NCBI RefSeq assembly: GCF_042652345.1
Contig: NZ_JBHSJJ010000001.1
Span: 686,417 to 750,416, forward strand
DNA: 64,000 nt
Direction of reading: 5' to 3'
Source: Negadavirga shengliensis
Lineage (GTDB): Bacteria; Bacteroidota; Bacteroidia; Cytophagales; Cyclobacteriaceae
The stretch's first letter is position 1, and every line of letters starts with the position of its first letter. This document shows, piece by piece, positions 11,601-17,594 of this stretch. The notes under the pieces were generated by a model. That model was not told the origin of the DNA, did not search any database, and was given only the letters and a program-made list of their open reading frames with translations. The position numbers were made by a program, and so were the translations under genes.

Positions 11601-12232
11601 AGTTGGTCAATGGCTGTTTCAGGCTGCTGGTTTATGGATTCCATTAGTTGAAGGAATGTTTCGGGCATACTTGATATCCAGTGTTTTCTCTTTTTCTCTG
11701 CATTGAAAAAGAAAGCTGCATTCTGGTCCTTGGAATGGGGGCATGCTGTAAACAGAAGCCCAATATGGATATCATTCCCATCATCGGGTGATGCATTTTC
11801 CGCTGTTTCTTCAGCAACAGATACCGCCGTGAGTGTAAAAGAAGTGATGGATTTGGGGGAAATCGACCGGATTTTATTTAAAGAAATGGAGGTTTGTACC
11901 TGATTTAAAATTTGTAGAAAATTCTCCTCACCATTTAATTCCGGGTTGATAAGGAAAGAGGAGGAGGTGCTTTGCCCAGTTTCAGATTGCGTTTTCACAT
12001 TTGCTTCAATACCCAGCCCTTTTTCATAGCCATACCTGAATAAAAGTATGCGGAAAACAGCGGCATAGACAAGCCATTCATCGGTCTCATTCCATAAAGC
12101 CAATGAACTGTCGTTTGGGTAAAAATTTTTATCCAGGGCAAAATATGAAGAAACCCAAGAGGGCATATCCGTATGGGGTGCCTCTAAATATTGATGTTCC
12201 GATAATGCATTAAGTCCGCCTCTATATTTCAT
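2660..12232 (-). CDS. Three-module non-ribosomal peptide synthetase with C-terminal thioesterase
   Basis: About 3190 residues. Order: degenerate C-terminal half of a condensation domain (about 1-225, no HHxxxDG), A1 (about 240-740, TSGSTGEPKG), carrier 1 (DNFFELGGNSL, about 765), C2 (HHIAFDAWS, about 955), A2 (about 1290-1790), carrier 2 (FFELGGHSL, about 1810), C3 (HHISFDGWS, about 2000), A3 (about 2340-2840), carrier 3 (FFEIGGHSL, about 2870), type I thioesterase (GYSLGG, about 3005; GEHIDML near the end). All three carrier serines are present. It should make and release a tripeptide. Hand-read specificity pockets are A1 DAGCIGEVWK, A2 DLFNNALTYK (I recall this as an Ala signature; unchecked) and A3 DILFIGIVYK (hydrophobic). 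There are no epimerisation or methylation domains, and no PPTase, transporter or tailoring gene is adjacent. ATG at 12232 is preferred over the TTG one codon earlier. Confidence 0.95.
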   Translation of the reverse strand: MKYRGGLNALSEHQYLEAPHTDMPSWVSSYFALDKNFYPNDSSLALWNETDEWLVYAAVFRILLFRYGYEKGLGIEANVKTQSETGQSTSSSFLINPELNGEENFLQILNQVQTSISLNKIRSISPKSITSFTLTAVSVAEETAENASPDDGNDIHIGLLFTACPHSKDQNAAFFFNAEKKRKHWISSMPETFLQLMESINQQPETAIDQLGILPLREKKIIVEDFNAPLEKIGPENTATVLDLFKARVQQQPDATALQYESNSLTYRELDELSDKVGYALLAKGIRNEALVPLCMGRSMESVVSLLGVLKAGAAYVPIDPALPAERLRSVIKQTNAKVVITDGEGLADIDFPIDLEIVGYRALVDQNHGHNQLLPDIMSNGLAYVIFTSGSTGEPKGVLIEHAQLLSSTLARHHYYPGSPSILLIPSFSFDASIGALFWALTKGGSLVISKQEHIQDIHFLPGLLSRSNTLLCVPSYYRFLLEEGILEKSTISTVILGGESLTGDLVNRHFDLSRKIDLYNEYGPTETTVWTTVAKVESRDQTITIGKPIRNVQCYIVDKSGDLAPIGVSGELCIAGAGVGRGYLNNEALTLEKFIPDPFSASGNSKMYRTGDICHWLEDGNIVFEGRSDDQVKINGYRIELAEIEAAILQESSVDNAVVLAAAQNNEEKTLVAYVVPKAGYAQSAMVAALRKKLPLYMVPGFWVTLDHIPLTANGKINKKALPSSETVFTSTDRSPVPSDETEQVLFSVWKRLLQTHTIGIHDNFFELGGNSLSAMRLVAALQREIGKTVKIEEVFKFPTIAGLKKCLEESAFSAAPWTKAMRPQSVPASFNQKSLWFVDQLEGSIAYHLPIVYKIEGKINISALECSLREIVSRHEPLRTVFAENQGEIEQIILPADDWSLAVLDKRTYDLSENTLHEDVKPLFQKPFDLKADYMLRGRLVRYSEERQVLVLTAHHIAFDAWSLAVFLGELASLYHFHIGKDGRKPEALPFQYADFALYQREWVKNKSIEGKISYWKNKLTGVKPLQLPTDYPRQPALSQDGAVVRFVIEKEVREALTQLGSGEGATLFMTLLTAFNLLLHRYTSEEDICVGTAVAGRQLAEAESLIGYFINPLALRNEIDPQASFKKVLAQVKQSTLAAYEHSDVPFEAVVREVSKERSLQNNPLFQIMFVWQNMPPSGPLELTGVKTAQLEIDPGTSKFEITFTLEETEEGIKGAVEYSTALFRNATIERMVDHYRRLLDAILREPDKKTGLLDFLGPEEKKFLMPQMEYFIADDSSIIEKFEIQAEKNPQSTALVFGHKTLTYHELDQQANALAHLLVSKGVKRESLVLLCAERSLEMVVGMLGILKAGGAYVPIDPLYPEERIRFIQEDTEAKWAVTTPASRKKLLEKTGMEIIEVSSNGGSKDVSSPKIYPSARQLAYIIYTSGSTGKPKGVMLEHGNLTGFIDWCQEEFSSNSFDVLYATTSICFDLSVFEIFFPLSIGKPIRIIESGLYINENLSKDNRVFLNCVPSVVQGLIHEHADFSRVRLLNMAGEPIPSQVVDFLGTDNTEIEVRNLYGPTEDTTYSTCYQLDEDKQTWIGKPIKGTYIYILSSLQAPCPIGVPGEICLGGQGLARGYWNRRELTEEKFIPDPFLPGKKIYKTGDIGRWLPNGNIEFIGRKDAQIKIRGYRIELGEIEFALQQCAGVEHAVVLAKTDREGEKQLVTYLVTASSSGKQRVITELKSKLPAYMVPNHWVSLDKMPLTPNGKTDRQALASLAFSEDDTHENVGYIAPKTPVETTLAKIWETLLQVGPIGVYDNFFELGGHSLLGTRLIAAIKNHYHIAIGIRDLFLNPVLADLASYIQPKLDEKNPLQPIQKVVPRPEHLPLSYGQESLWLIDRLQGSTQYHIPIILKFRGHLESTALEDALKSILKRHEILRTVIKETDGKLWQMVKSPENWYMEHMPDLPEPLNEEEIIRHFLYSPFNLEEDYMLRAKLIAIDSSTRLLILVVHHISFDGWSVPILVKELFTLYEAFTRHKTPDLPTLKIQYADYALWQRQFRDEAYLQEKLDFWKEKLSGIQPLRLPVDFPRPQERTSRGLSVDFSIGQDLSSTVNQLGRKYGASSFMVLLAVSKILFQRYSGQEDICIGTALAGRHHLETEPLIGYFINPLPIRSTIGTRESFVQILEEVKNNCLEAFDYQEVPFEKIVAATGSQRELGSNPLFQVMFVMQHEQDLIPEVSGTLKISQESFKQNTSKFDLTFLLNESSDGIQGTIEYATDLFREETIDRLITDYLTLLNAVTGEPHLVPKTLFHDSLPLPKEDKQITKREEASLSEWVPIHQMIEDNVSRLGNKTALIFGEKELTYQELNANANQLAHYLIEKGVKQGEIVGIVLDRSLEMVVSVLAVLKAGAAYLPVDTDYPVSRITYMLDDACKVYITHSIYKSSFDTHAQAVIWESFVKEKDGYSEENPTVHTAPHDAAYVIYTSGSTGRPKGVVLEHCNLYNFLRTVQDQPGISESDRILAVSSISFDIAILETLLPYAYGTTCILLDKMQRRDPGLILDIIPKENITLMFATPSHWKMMLAAGWSQRYGNFRIISGGEALTPQLAERLLPLCRELWNIYGPTETTVYSTIKQIVEPSEFITVGKPVRNTQVYILDENLKPVRDGEKGEICIAGSGVARGYLNQPELSAEKFLDNFLENADSSRLYRTGDIGHYLPNGEIVVSGRIDHQIKIRGHRVELGEIEFALGQLDGIEDAVVDFQETNKENPVLLAYLILSPKQNNPAGAGKKQAESLAQKKRWKRDLSLFLPDYMVPSEFIVMESFPLSDNGKINRKALPKPPSTPLHKKVILKPKTPEEKLVAGVWEEALGIDRVDITDNFFEIGGHSLVAVQVMARLEQIYRVKLPLSILFKYPTVQKLACALKTGQFGVKEWNALVPIKTTGKNTPLYIVHGGGLNILPFYTVAKHMDEEQPVYGIQAKGLDGIEKPSTTVEAIASQYVEELLKQNPDGPYILAGYSLGGIIVYEMAKQLEGLGKKVEDLILFDAYAYQSDHRERWEIRMFNLIRHEIGKRIFDISLWTRHPHIFKRVKKGSFRRKVNRIKKLLRIKVETGETDMIKTFKKVESVYKDACKEYIITRRNVTVHLLKARIQTSYLPDPAYMGWTPYVDKVHVWEVEGEHIDMLSPQHAKQFAQTLQKVIKNQ

Positions 12233-12323
12233 CAATAAAGAATAATTTACCTTGGTCTATGGAATTTCAACTTCACCTATTGAAAGGGTTTGTTATGAAA
12301 TTCAAAAATATGCATTTAAAATA

Positions 12324-12331
12324 CAAATATA
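12324..12331 (-). promoter_or_regulatory. Candidate -7 element for the NRPS gene
   Basis: On the minus strand the sequence reads TATATTTG, a match to the Bacteroidota -7 box TAnnTTTG, about 90 bp upstream of the NRPS start codon. A convincing -33 TTTG at the right distance was not seen, so support is moderate. Confidence 0.45.
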
Positions 12332-12557
12332 ATCTAATAAATGATCCAAGTAAAATTTTTTAACAATAATAATGCTAAAAATGCCATGGCTGGCGAAAAA
12401 GTGAGGAATCCAAATTATCCTTTCGTCCATTGGGTTATCAGGAACCGGATATTTTGAGTTCCGCTTCGTTCAATAGGCATGAATTTTTTTGAGATCATTC
12501 TTGTCAGATTGTATATTACTGGTTGATTATTTAATTTTCCACCTTGATCCAAACACT

Positions 12558-13382
12558 ATGCCTCTTTTACCTTCCAAGGCGAGACTTGCCCACGTTGTCT
12601 TTGAATCTGACGATAGAGCTTCAAAAACTTTTGACATTGTGCTTTTGGTTTTGATATTGGGGAGTGTTGCCGTTACCATTCTGGATTCTGTCAGAGAGAT
12701 CAGAGCGACGTACGGAACGCTTTTCTGGTTTTTGGAATGGGGTGTTACCATTTTGTTTACAATAGAATACCTGATGCGCATCTGGCTAAGCCGGAATAAA
12801 AAAGGCTATGTATTCAGTTTTTACGGTCTGGTGGATTTGTTGGCGACGATACCGGCCTATCTAAGCCTTTTTATTGTAAATACGCAATATTTGATTGTGA
12901 TCCGTTCCCTACGTTTACTGCGGGTCATCCGTATTCTTAAATTGGGCAGATATGTGAGCGAGGCGGATTTCCTTACCCAGGCTTTGTATGCCAGTAAGGC
13001 AAAGATCCAGCTTTTTGTTGGCTCCGTTTTGTCCATTGTGTTGATTATGGGGACGGTCATGTACATCGTGGAGGGTCCCGAGAGCGGATATACCAGCATT
13101 CCCATGGCTATGTATTGGGCCATAGTGACCCTTACTACCGTTGGATTCGGGGACATAACACCGCTTACCCCTTTCGGTAAATTTCTGGCTTCCGTCATCA
13201 TGCTTTTGGGTTACGCCATCATTGCGGTGCCGACAGGTATCGTGACTTCTGAACTTACTGCTGCCAAATACAAGAACGTATCACCGATCAGAAAAACATG
13301 TCCGACCTGCGATTTGAAGGACCACGACCGGGATGCAGCGTATTGTAAATTTTGCGGGAGCGAATTGGAACGTATCCTGTAG
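12558..13382 (+). CDS. Voltage-gated potassium channel (Kv type) with C-terminal zinc ribbon
   Basis: Six transmembrane segments fit the sequence. S4-like arginines occur in IRSLRLLRVIRILKLGR, and the selectivity filter TVGFGD lies at about residues 194-199 between S5 and S6. It should conduct K+ across the inner membrane. The C-terminal 30 residues carry CPTC and YCKFCG, two CxxC pairs typical of a zinc ribbon, a tail found on some prokaryotic ion-transport proteins. The start at 12558 (MPLLPSKARL) gives the usual length; an earlier TTG at 12489 would add an odd 23-residue extension. The gene is alone on its strand, divergent from the NRPS. Confidence 0.9.
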   Translation: MPLLPSKARLAHVVFESDDRASKTFDIVLLVLILGSVAVTILDSVREIRATYGTLFWFLEWGVTILFTIEYLMRIWLSRNKKGYVFSFYGLVDLLATIPAYLSLFIVNTQYLIVIRSLRLLRVIRILKLGRYVSEADFLTQALYASKAKIQLFVGSVLSIVLIMGTVMYIVEGPESGYTSIPMAMYWAIVTLTTVGFGDITPLTPFGKFLASVIMLLGYAIIAVPTGIVTSELTAAKYKNVSPIRKTCPTCDLKDHDRDAAYCKFCGSELERIL

Positions 13383-13401
13383 CTTTTTGAGGCCAGAAGG
13401 T

Positions 13402-14034
13402 TTACCCTTCTTCTTTGTTTTTCATCATGGAAATAAATACCATACGGTATTTGTCGCTGTCATAATAAAAATAGAGCCGGTTGGCTTCTGTTTCAAAGCG
13501 GGTTGTGTTTTCCAGTCCATGCACATAATTGTCATGGTGATCGATTTCAGGGAAAGTATAGATATTCCTATCTGATTTGATATGTTCTTCTCCTATTTGA
13601 AAATGTAAAGAGTCTGCATTGAAAATCTGAAAACATGCGATGTAATGGGTGGAATGGGTAATGGTTTCCATCTGCAGCCAGCCCTGGCACGCCGGGTCAT
13701 TTCCTGAATAGGCAACATCACGTAAGTTCAAAAAGAGCGGATAGTCATAATCCCATGGGTTGTTCTCATAACCCGAAATAATCGCGTGAGCCCAACGGGC
13801 GAGGCATGTATATCCGGAAATTTCCCCTGACTTTAAATCTTGAAAACCTACAAATTCCCATTCTCCCAGGAGTTCATAATCATCTTCCTCAGAAGTAAGG
13901 TCAAAATGACATACCGGATCTTTATCGACCGGATGAACCTGTTCTTCAGGAGGGTGCTCTGCTCCCGGAAGCGTGATGTCATCTGAACAAGCCAGTAACA
14001 AAACGATGGGCATTATGGCAATTGCTTTTTTCAT
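13402..14034 (-). CDS. Lipoprotein of unknown function
   Basis: About 210 residues, starting MKKAIAIMPIVLLLACSDD with a clear lipobox (LLAC). The mature part contains LLGEWEFVGFQDLKSGE, a pattern seen in lipocalin-like or META/HslJ-like lipoproteins where a leading LxGxW motif begins a beta-barrel. Several cysteines (CHFDL, YTCLARW, PACQGW, IACFQI) could form disulfides. I do not recognise a specific family. It converges with the K+ channel gene, whose stop is about 20 bp away. ATG at 14034 is preferred over the TTG just upstream. Confidence 0.7.
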   Translation of the reverse strand: MKKAIAIMPIVLLLACSDDITLPGAEHPPEEQVHPVDKDPVCHFDLTSEEDDYELLGEWEFVGFQDLKSGEISGYTCLARWAHAIISGYENNPWDYDYPLFLNLRDVAYSGNDPACQGWLQMETITHSTHYIACFQIFNADSLHFQIGEEHIKSDRNIYTFPEIDHHDNYVHGLENTTRFETEANRLYFYYDSDKYRMVFISMMKNKEEG

Positions 14035-14121
14035 CAACCGGACATGACACAGTTAAATTTAGTTGAATTATCCGAAAGCTGCAAGTGGGTTCTTTATCAG
14101 GCCGGTACAATTATGGAAGAG

Positions 14122-14919
14122 CTATTTGTCTATTAGTTCTTTCAGGGCTACCCAGTTGTAACCCTTGTTTCGCAGCACCGTAATCACATCGGGTAAGCGG
14201 TCATAAAACTTATCCAACCTTTCCGGCCCAGCGCCTATGTGGACCAGCAGCATAAAACCATTGAGCCCGTGTGGATCCTTTTGTTCATAATCCCAAATGC
14301 TCTCCAGGATGGTGTCGCTGTCGACATAATTGGGCATACCGGGATGGGTGTAATCCGCATGACTGCGGGTACCATGTGTGAGATTGATCAGTTGGAAACC
14401 CAATTCGGAGGTCCACTGGCTGATGCTGTCATTATACCACTCGTAGGGGGGAAGAAAATAGGGGGCGTCTTCTTTGCTGACCCCGAAGTTTTTCATTTCC
14501 GCATAATTGTCCATCAAGTCCTTTTCAAAAACCGGTCTGCTCACCAATAGCCGGCTGCGGTCCTCCCAATCACAATAAAGCAAATGTTTATCAGAATGTG
14601 CTCCCAGATAATGTCCGTCCCGGATCAAAGTCCGGATAAGTGAAGCAAAAGAAGGGTTCCTGTAAAAATCGCCGGTAAAAAAGAAAGCAGCAGGTACCTT
14701 GTGGCTGCGCAGGGTCTCTAAAATTTTCTCCCCTCCCTCAGCGTATTCATGCCCTGTGAATATTAATGTCAACTGTTTTTTGGAAACGTCACCTCTAATA
14801 ATGGCACCATGGCTTTTTTGAAGGGATTCCTGGGCCCAAACCTGTCCTTCCCAATAAGGGTACAGGCCCAACAGCAGCATCTGTAAGACAATAGTTCGGT
14901 AGGGGGATATGTGGTTCAT
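14122..14919 (-). CDS. Polysaccharide deacetylase-like (NodB-fold) exported protein with altered first catalytic motif
   Basis: 265 residues with an N-terminal hydrophobic segment ending in AQES, likely a signal peptide. The NodB order is present: motif 1 position (LTLIFTGHEYAEG, about residue 50-62), a PAAFFFTGDF strand, motif 2 GAHSDKH (about 100-105), motif 3 FLPPYEW and a late VHIGAG. Motif 1 is normally TFDDG, where the aspartates are catalytic base and metal ligand; here it reads TGHE. The HSxxH metal site is kept. Similar TGxE variants occur, as I recall, in deacetylase-like domains of Bacteroidota, so the activity may differ or be lost. It is probably periplasmic or secreted. Confidence 0.8.
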   Translation of the reverse strand: MNHISPYRTIVLQMLLLGLYPYWEGQVWAQESLQKSHGAIIRGDVSKKQLTLIFTGHEYAEGGEKILETLRSHKVPAAFFFTGDFYRNPSFASLIRTLIRDGHYLGAHSDKHLLYCDWEDRSRLLVSRPVFEKDLMDNYAEMKNFGVSKEDAPYFLPPYEWYNDSISQWTSELGFQLINLTHGTRSHADYTHPGMPNYVDSDTILESIWDYEQKDPHGLNGFMLLVHIGAGPERLDKFYDRLPDVITVLRNKGYNWVALKELIDK

Positions 14920-14958
14920 AAGGGCTGAAAGATCAAAGATGGCGAAAGAAAGCGTTGT

Positions 14959-14999
14959 GGTAAAAATAAAAAAAAGCTATGAAACACCGTTCCATAGCC
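14959..14999 (-). terminator. Rho-independent terminator of the tRNA-like RNA
   Basis: On the minus strand GGCTATG and CATAGC (plus strand 14993-14998 and 14976-14981) form a stem with an 11-nt loop, followed by a long run of U (A-rich plus strand 14959-14975). It is located 34 nt after the 3' end of the tRNA-like sequence on the same strand. Confidence 0.85.
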
Positions 15000-15032
15000 T
15001 TAGTCAATTAACAATAAACCCAAAATAACCAG

Positions 15033-15156
15033 CTGTAGGAGAAGGAGTCGAACCTCCACGGGGCAGTTGGGCAAAATACGAGCTCGCTATTTGCTTTGTC
15101 CTGTGATCCCCACCCCCGAGACAGGAGGGCATGTCTGCCAGTTTCATCATCCTACA
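15033..15156 (-). tRNA. tRNA-like gene with a very long variable region; anticodon reads GUC
   Basis: Read on the minus strand. Acceptor TGTAGGA pairs perfectly with TCCTACA over 7 bp. The D-arm is leucine-type: ATG/CAT stem around AAACTGGCAGA, with the GG pair. The T-arm is GGAGG-TTCGACT-CCTTC. The likely anticodon arm is CCCTC-CTGTCTC-GGGGG, giving GUC at 34-36 but a U at position 37, where a purine is normal. The variable region is about 50 nt (normal long arms are 10-24) and has its own hairpin (GCAAATA/TATTTTGC) inside a GGGG/CCCC clamp. The discriminator is G, and CCA is not encoded. It has its own promoter-like box and terminator. It could be a non-canonical tRNA, a decaying tRNA-Leu, or a tRNA-like regulatory RNA. 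Confidence 0.6.
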
Positions 15157-15189
15157 GTATAAAAGACCATTTGTCTTTGTTTGATGTTA

Positions 15190-15197
15190 CAAAGTTA
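15190..15197 (-). promoter_or_regulatory. -7 promoter element of the tRNA-like gene
   Basis: The minus strand reads TAACTTTG, a perfect TAnnTTTG box, 33 nt upstream of the tRNA-like 5' end. The -33 region is only T-rich (TTTC), not a clean TTTG. Confidence 0.6.
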
Positions 15198-15377
15198 GTA
15201 AAGGAGGGTTAATTATGAAAAAAATATAATGTAATTGTTTAAAAAATACATTATTTTTAAAAAATACATAATTTATTTGATTACTATGTAAAACAGCTTT
15301 CGCGAACGGGGCTTCGGATATGGATTCCGCAATGAGCTCCGGGAGTCGCCAATGCAGGTGGGATCAATTTTCGTCCG

Positions 15378-15413
15378 GTTCCCTGTTCCCTGTTCTCTAT
15401 TTCCTGTTTCCTG
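15378..15413 (+). repeat. Imperfect tandem heptamers in an AT-rich gap
   Basis: Five imperfect copies of TTCCCTG / TTCCTG follow each other. The surrounding 15157-15513 stretch otherwise holds only the tRNA-like promoter and AT-rich DNA with repeated AAAAAATACAT units. I see no convincing gene there; a possible 79-codon frame on the minus strand is largely made of the repeat. Confidence 0.55.
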
Positions 15414-15513
15414 AATACCGAGTTAACATAGTGAAAAGAGAAAATTTTGCTTTGAAATGCAGCGTGAAGCAAAGAAAGGGGATAAAGCGGCAGTTTCAAG
15501 ACATGGCTTTTTG

Positions 15514-16503
15514 TCAGTGCCACATTTCTTCGATCAGCTCCGTATAAAATTCTTTCAAGGTTTTACCGATGGCCCTTACCTGCTGGGAGATCAGGCTGGT
15601 TTCCGTCTGACCGGGGACGGTATTGATCTCGATAAAATAGAAGCGGCCGGTTTCATGTTCCAAAAAATAATCCATCCTCACAGCGCCTTTGCAGTTAAGC
15701 TTCCGGTAGACTTCCTCAGCTATGTGAGTAACCCGTTCCGCCTCCCTTTCGTCCATCCTGCCGGGTGTGATCTCTTCAGAAACTCCGGGGCTGTATTTGG
15801 CCTCAAAGTCAAAAAACTCTTTTGAACTGATGATTTCCGTAGCAGGCAGCACCGTGATTTTTCCGCCACTCCGATAAATGCCGATAGAAAATTCCCTCCC
15901 GGAAACAAATTCCTCCACCAATACCTGGCCATCCTCCTGAAAAGCGCGGTCAAGGGCTGCCTCCAGCTCTTCCTCCGCTTTTACCTTGCTCATGCCAATG
16001 CTGCTTCCCCCATTATTGGGCTTAACAAAATAAGGTAACCGGAGTTGCTCCAAAACTTTTTTTGTATGCCGGGGGCGCTTGCCGAACAGATGGATCGATT
16101 TGGCTACATGCAGGTCCTTGATGCCATCGATGACCGCCTTTGTGTAGCCTTTGTTCATGGTGATGGCAGAGGTTTGGGCATCGCAGGTAGTATAAGGAAT
16201 GCCCAGCATATCAAAGTAGCCGGCGAGTTTGCCATCCTCTCCCGGCGAGCCATGGATGATATTGAAAACGCCGTCAAACCGTATTTTTTCTTCATTTACG
16301 GTGATGGAAAAATCATTGAGATCGACAGGAAATTTCTCTCCTGTGGTACTTTCGTAATACCAATTGCCGGGATAGATATAGATTTTATAAACCTCATACC
16401 GTTTCCTGTCAAGATGTTGCTCCACAACCGTGGCGCTTTTAAGAGAAACCGCGGATTCTCCTGTAAAGCCTCCGGTTACCAAGGCAAGGATTTTTTTCAT
16501 CAT
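15514..16503 (-). CDS. ddl: D-alanine--D-alanine ligase
   Basis: 329-residue ATP-grasp enzyme that joins two D-alanines for peptidoglycan precursors in the cytoplasm. The N-terminal glycine-rich motif is GGFTGESAVS. HGSPGEDGK is the Ddl hallmark (about residue 84-92). The ATP-grasp centre PYFVKPNNGGSSIGMSKV and the C-terminal magnesium/ATP segment FIEINTVPGQTETSL are all intact. The length is normal for the short Ddl form typical of Bacteroidota. Two adjacent ATG codons (16503 and 16500) could serve as start. It is a single gene on the minus strand, with the tRNA-like unit downstream. Confidence 0.95.
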   Translation of the reverse strand: MMKKILALVTGGFTGESAVSLKSATVVEQHLDRKRYEVYKIYIYPGNWYYESTTGEKFPVDLNDFSITVNEEKIRFDGVFNIIHGSPGEDGKLAGYFDMLGIPYTTCDAQTSAITMNKGYTKAVIDGIKDLHVAKSIHLFGKRPRHTKKVLEQLRLPYFVKPNNGGSSIGMSKVKAEEELEAALDRAFQEDGQVLVEEFVSGREFSIGIYRSGGKITVLPATEIISSKEFFDFEAKYSPGVSEEITPGRMDEREAERVTHIAEEVYRKLNCKGAVRMDYFLEHETGRFYFIEINTVPGQTETSLISQQVRAIGKTLKEFYTELIEEMWH

Positions 16504-16756
16504 GCAAATTTTATAACTGCGAATTACATGATTTTTGCTGAAAATAAAGACAAAAACCCTCTAAATTAAATAGGAGTGATGGTATTACCCGATGGCCTGC
16601 CCATACCACACGCTCGCCATAGATCGGGTCACATGGTGGAGTCATCAATGATAAGCGGTGATTTAATTTGAACAGAAACACGAATTTGTCCATACCAAAT
16701 GAGGTTTTTAACGAATTTTTTTGTCTATTTAAAAATGAATCCATCTCCTTATCCGA

Positions 16757-17584
16757 ATGTACAGAAAAATTGCTCTCGCTGTTGCCTTTTCACCCAGATT
16801 AGAAGCTTTGATCGAAGAGGCCAAAAGACTAAAGGATATCCATGAGGCCAGTTTGATATTGATCCATGTGGGCAAGGAAACGGCAGAGGATAAAGAAATG
16901 TTGCTTTCCTTATTGCAGAGGCATATGGTGGACCCTGATGCGGTTAAGATTATTTGGCAGGAAGGCAAGCCCGCAAAAAAGATACTTCAGGTATGTAATG
17001 AAGAACAGGTGGATTTGTTGATCGCAGGGGCGTTAAAAAAAGAATTTCTTTTAACCTACTATATTGGCTCTATTGCCAGAAAGATTATCAGAAAGGCAAA
17101 ATGTTCTGTTCTGATCTTGATCGAGCCTATGATCAATCCGGGCAGCTTTCAAAAAGTGGTGATCAACGGAACCCAGCTGTCTCAAACTCCTTATGTAATC
17201 AAACGCGGAATAGAATTCTGCAAGATGGAAAGTGCCCGTCAGATTTTCATCCTCAATGAAATCAAAATGTACGGGCTCAAAATGGCAACCATCAGCGAGG
17301 GCAGTGAGGAGGAGGTCTCGAAAATGAAAAAGAATATGGTGAATGACGAAATCAGCTACGTGGAGAATATTCTTAAAAATATTGACACAGCGGGTCTAAA
17401 TGTGAACGTCAAAGTGACTTCGGGAAGATGGGCGACCGAACTGGCCAGGTTTTCCGAAAACATCAAAGCTGACTTGCTGATAGTAGGGGGTCAGGATAAC
17501 CTTACTTTTTTTGATCGGCTCTTCCCTCATGACCTTGAGGACATTCTGGGCAATCTTCCCTGCAATCTTCTGATCATCAAGTAA
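16757..17584 (+). CDS. Universal stress protein with two Usp domains
   Basis: 275 residues made of two UspA-like halves. The first begins MYRKIALAVAFSPR and ends with KCSVLILIE; the second contains ADLLIVGGQDN and ends PCNLLIIK. The second half keeps only part of the usual G-2x-G-9x-G(S/T) ATP-binding pattern, so nucleotide binding is uncertain. It is cytoplasmic. It ends 10 bp before a cation/proton antiporter gene on the same strand, so the two are very likely co-transcribed. This pairing suggests the stress protein senses energy or ion state and modulates the transporter, which is inference. Confidence 0.85.
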   Translation: MYRKIALAVAFSPRLEALIEEAKRLKDIHEASLILIHVGKETAEDKEMLLSLLQRHMVDPDAVKIIWQEGKPAKKILQVCNEEQVDLLIAGALKKEFLLTYYIGSIARKIIRKAKCSVLILIEPMINPGSFQKVVINGTQLSQTPYVIKRGIEFCKMESARQIFILNEIKMYGLKMATISEGSEEEVSKMKKNMVNDEISYVENILKNIDTAGLNVNVKVTSGRWATELARFSENIKADLLIVGGQDNLTFFDRLFPHDLEDILGNLPCNLLIIK

Positions 17585-17594
17585 CGGCAGGTTC

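Noticed and set aside
12489..12557. Upstream TTG start of the K+ channel
   Set aside because: It adds a hydrophobic 23-residue extension absent from typical members; ATG at 12558 suits better.
15033..15156. Group I intron or tmRNA as explanation of the long tRNA-like gene
   Set aside because: The extra sequence is about 35-40 nt, far too short for a group I intron, and the tmRNA tag frame and conserved 5' end are missing.
15284..15523. 79-codon frame on the minus strand
   Set aside because: Its coding content is mostly the heptamer repeat and it overlaps the start of the ddl 3' region; no signal peptide or domain.
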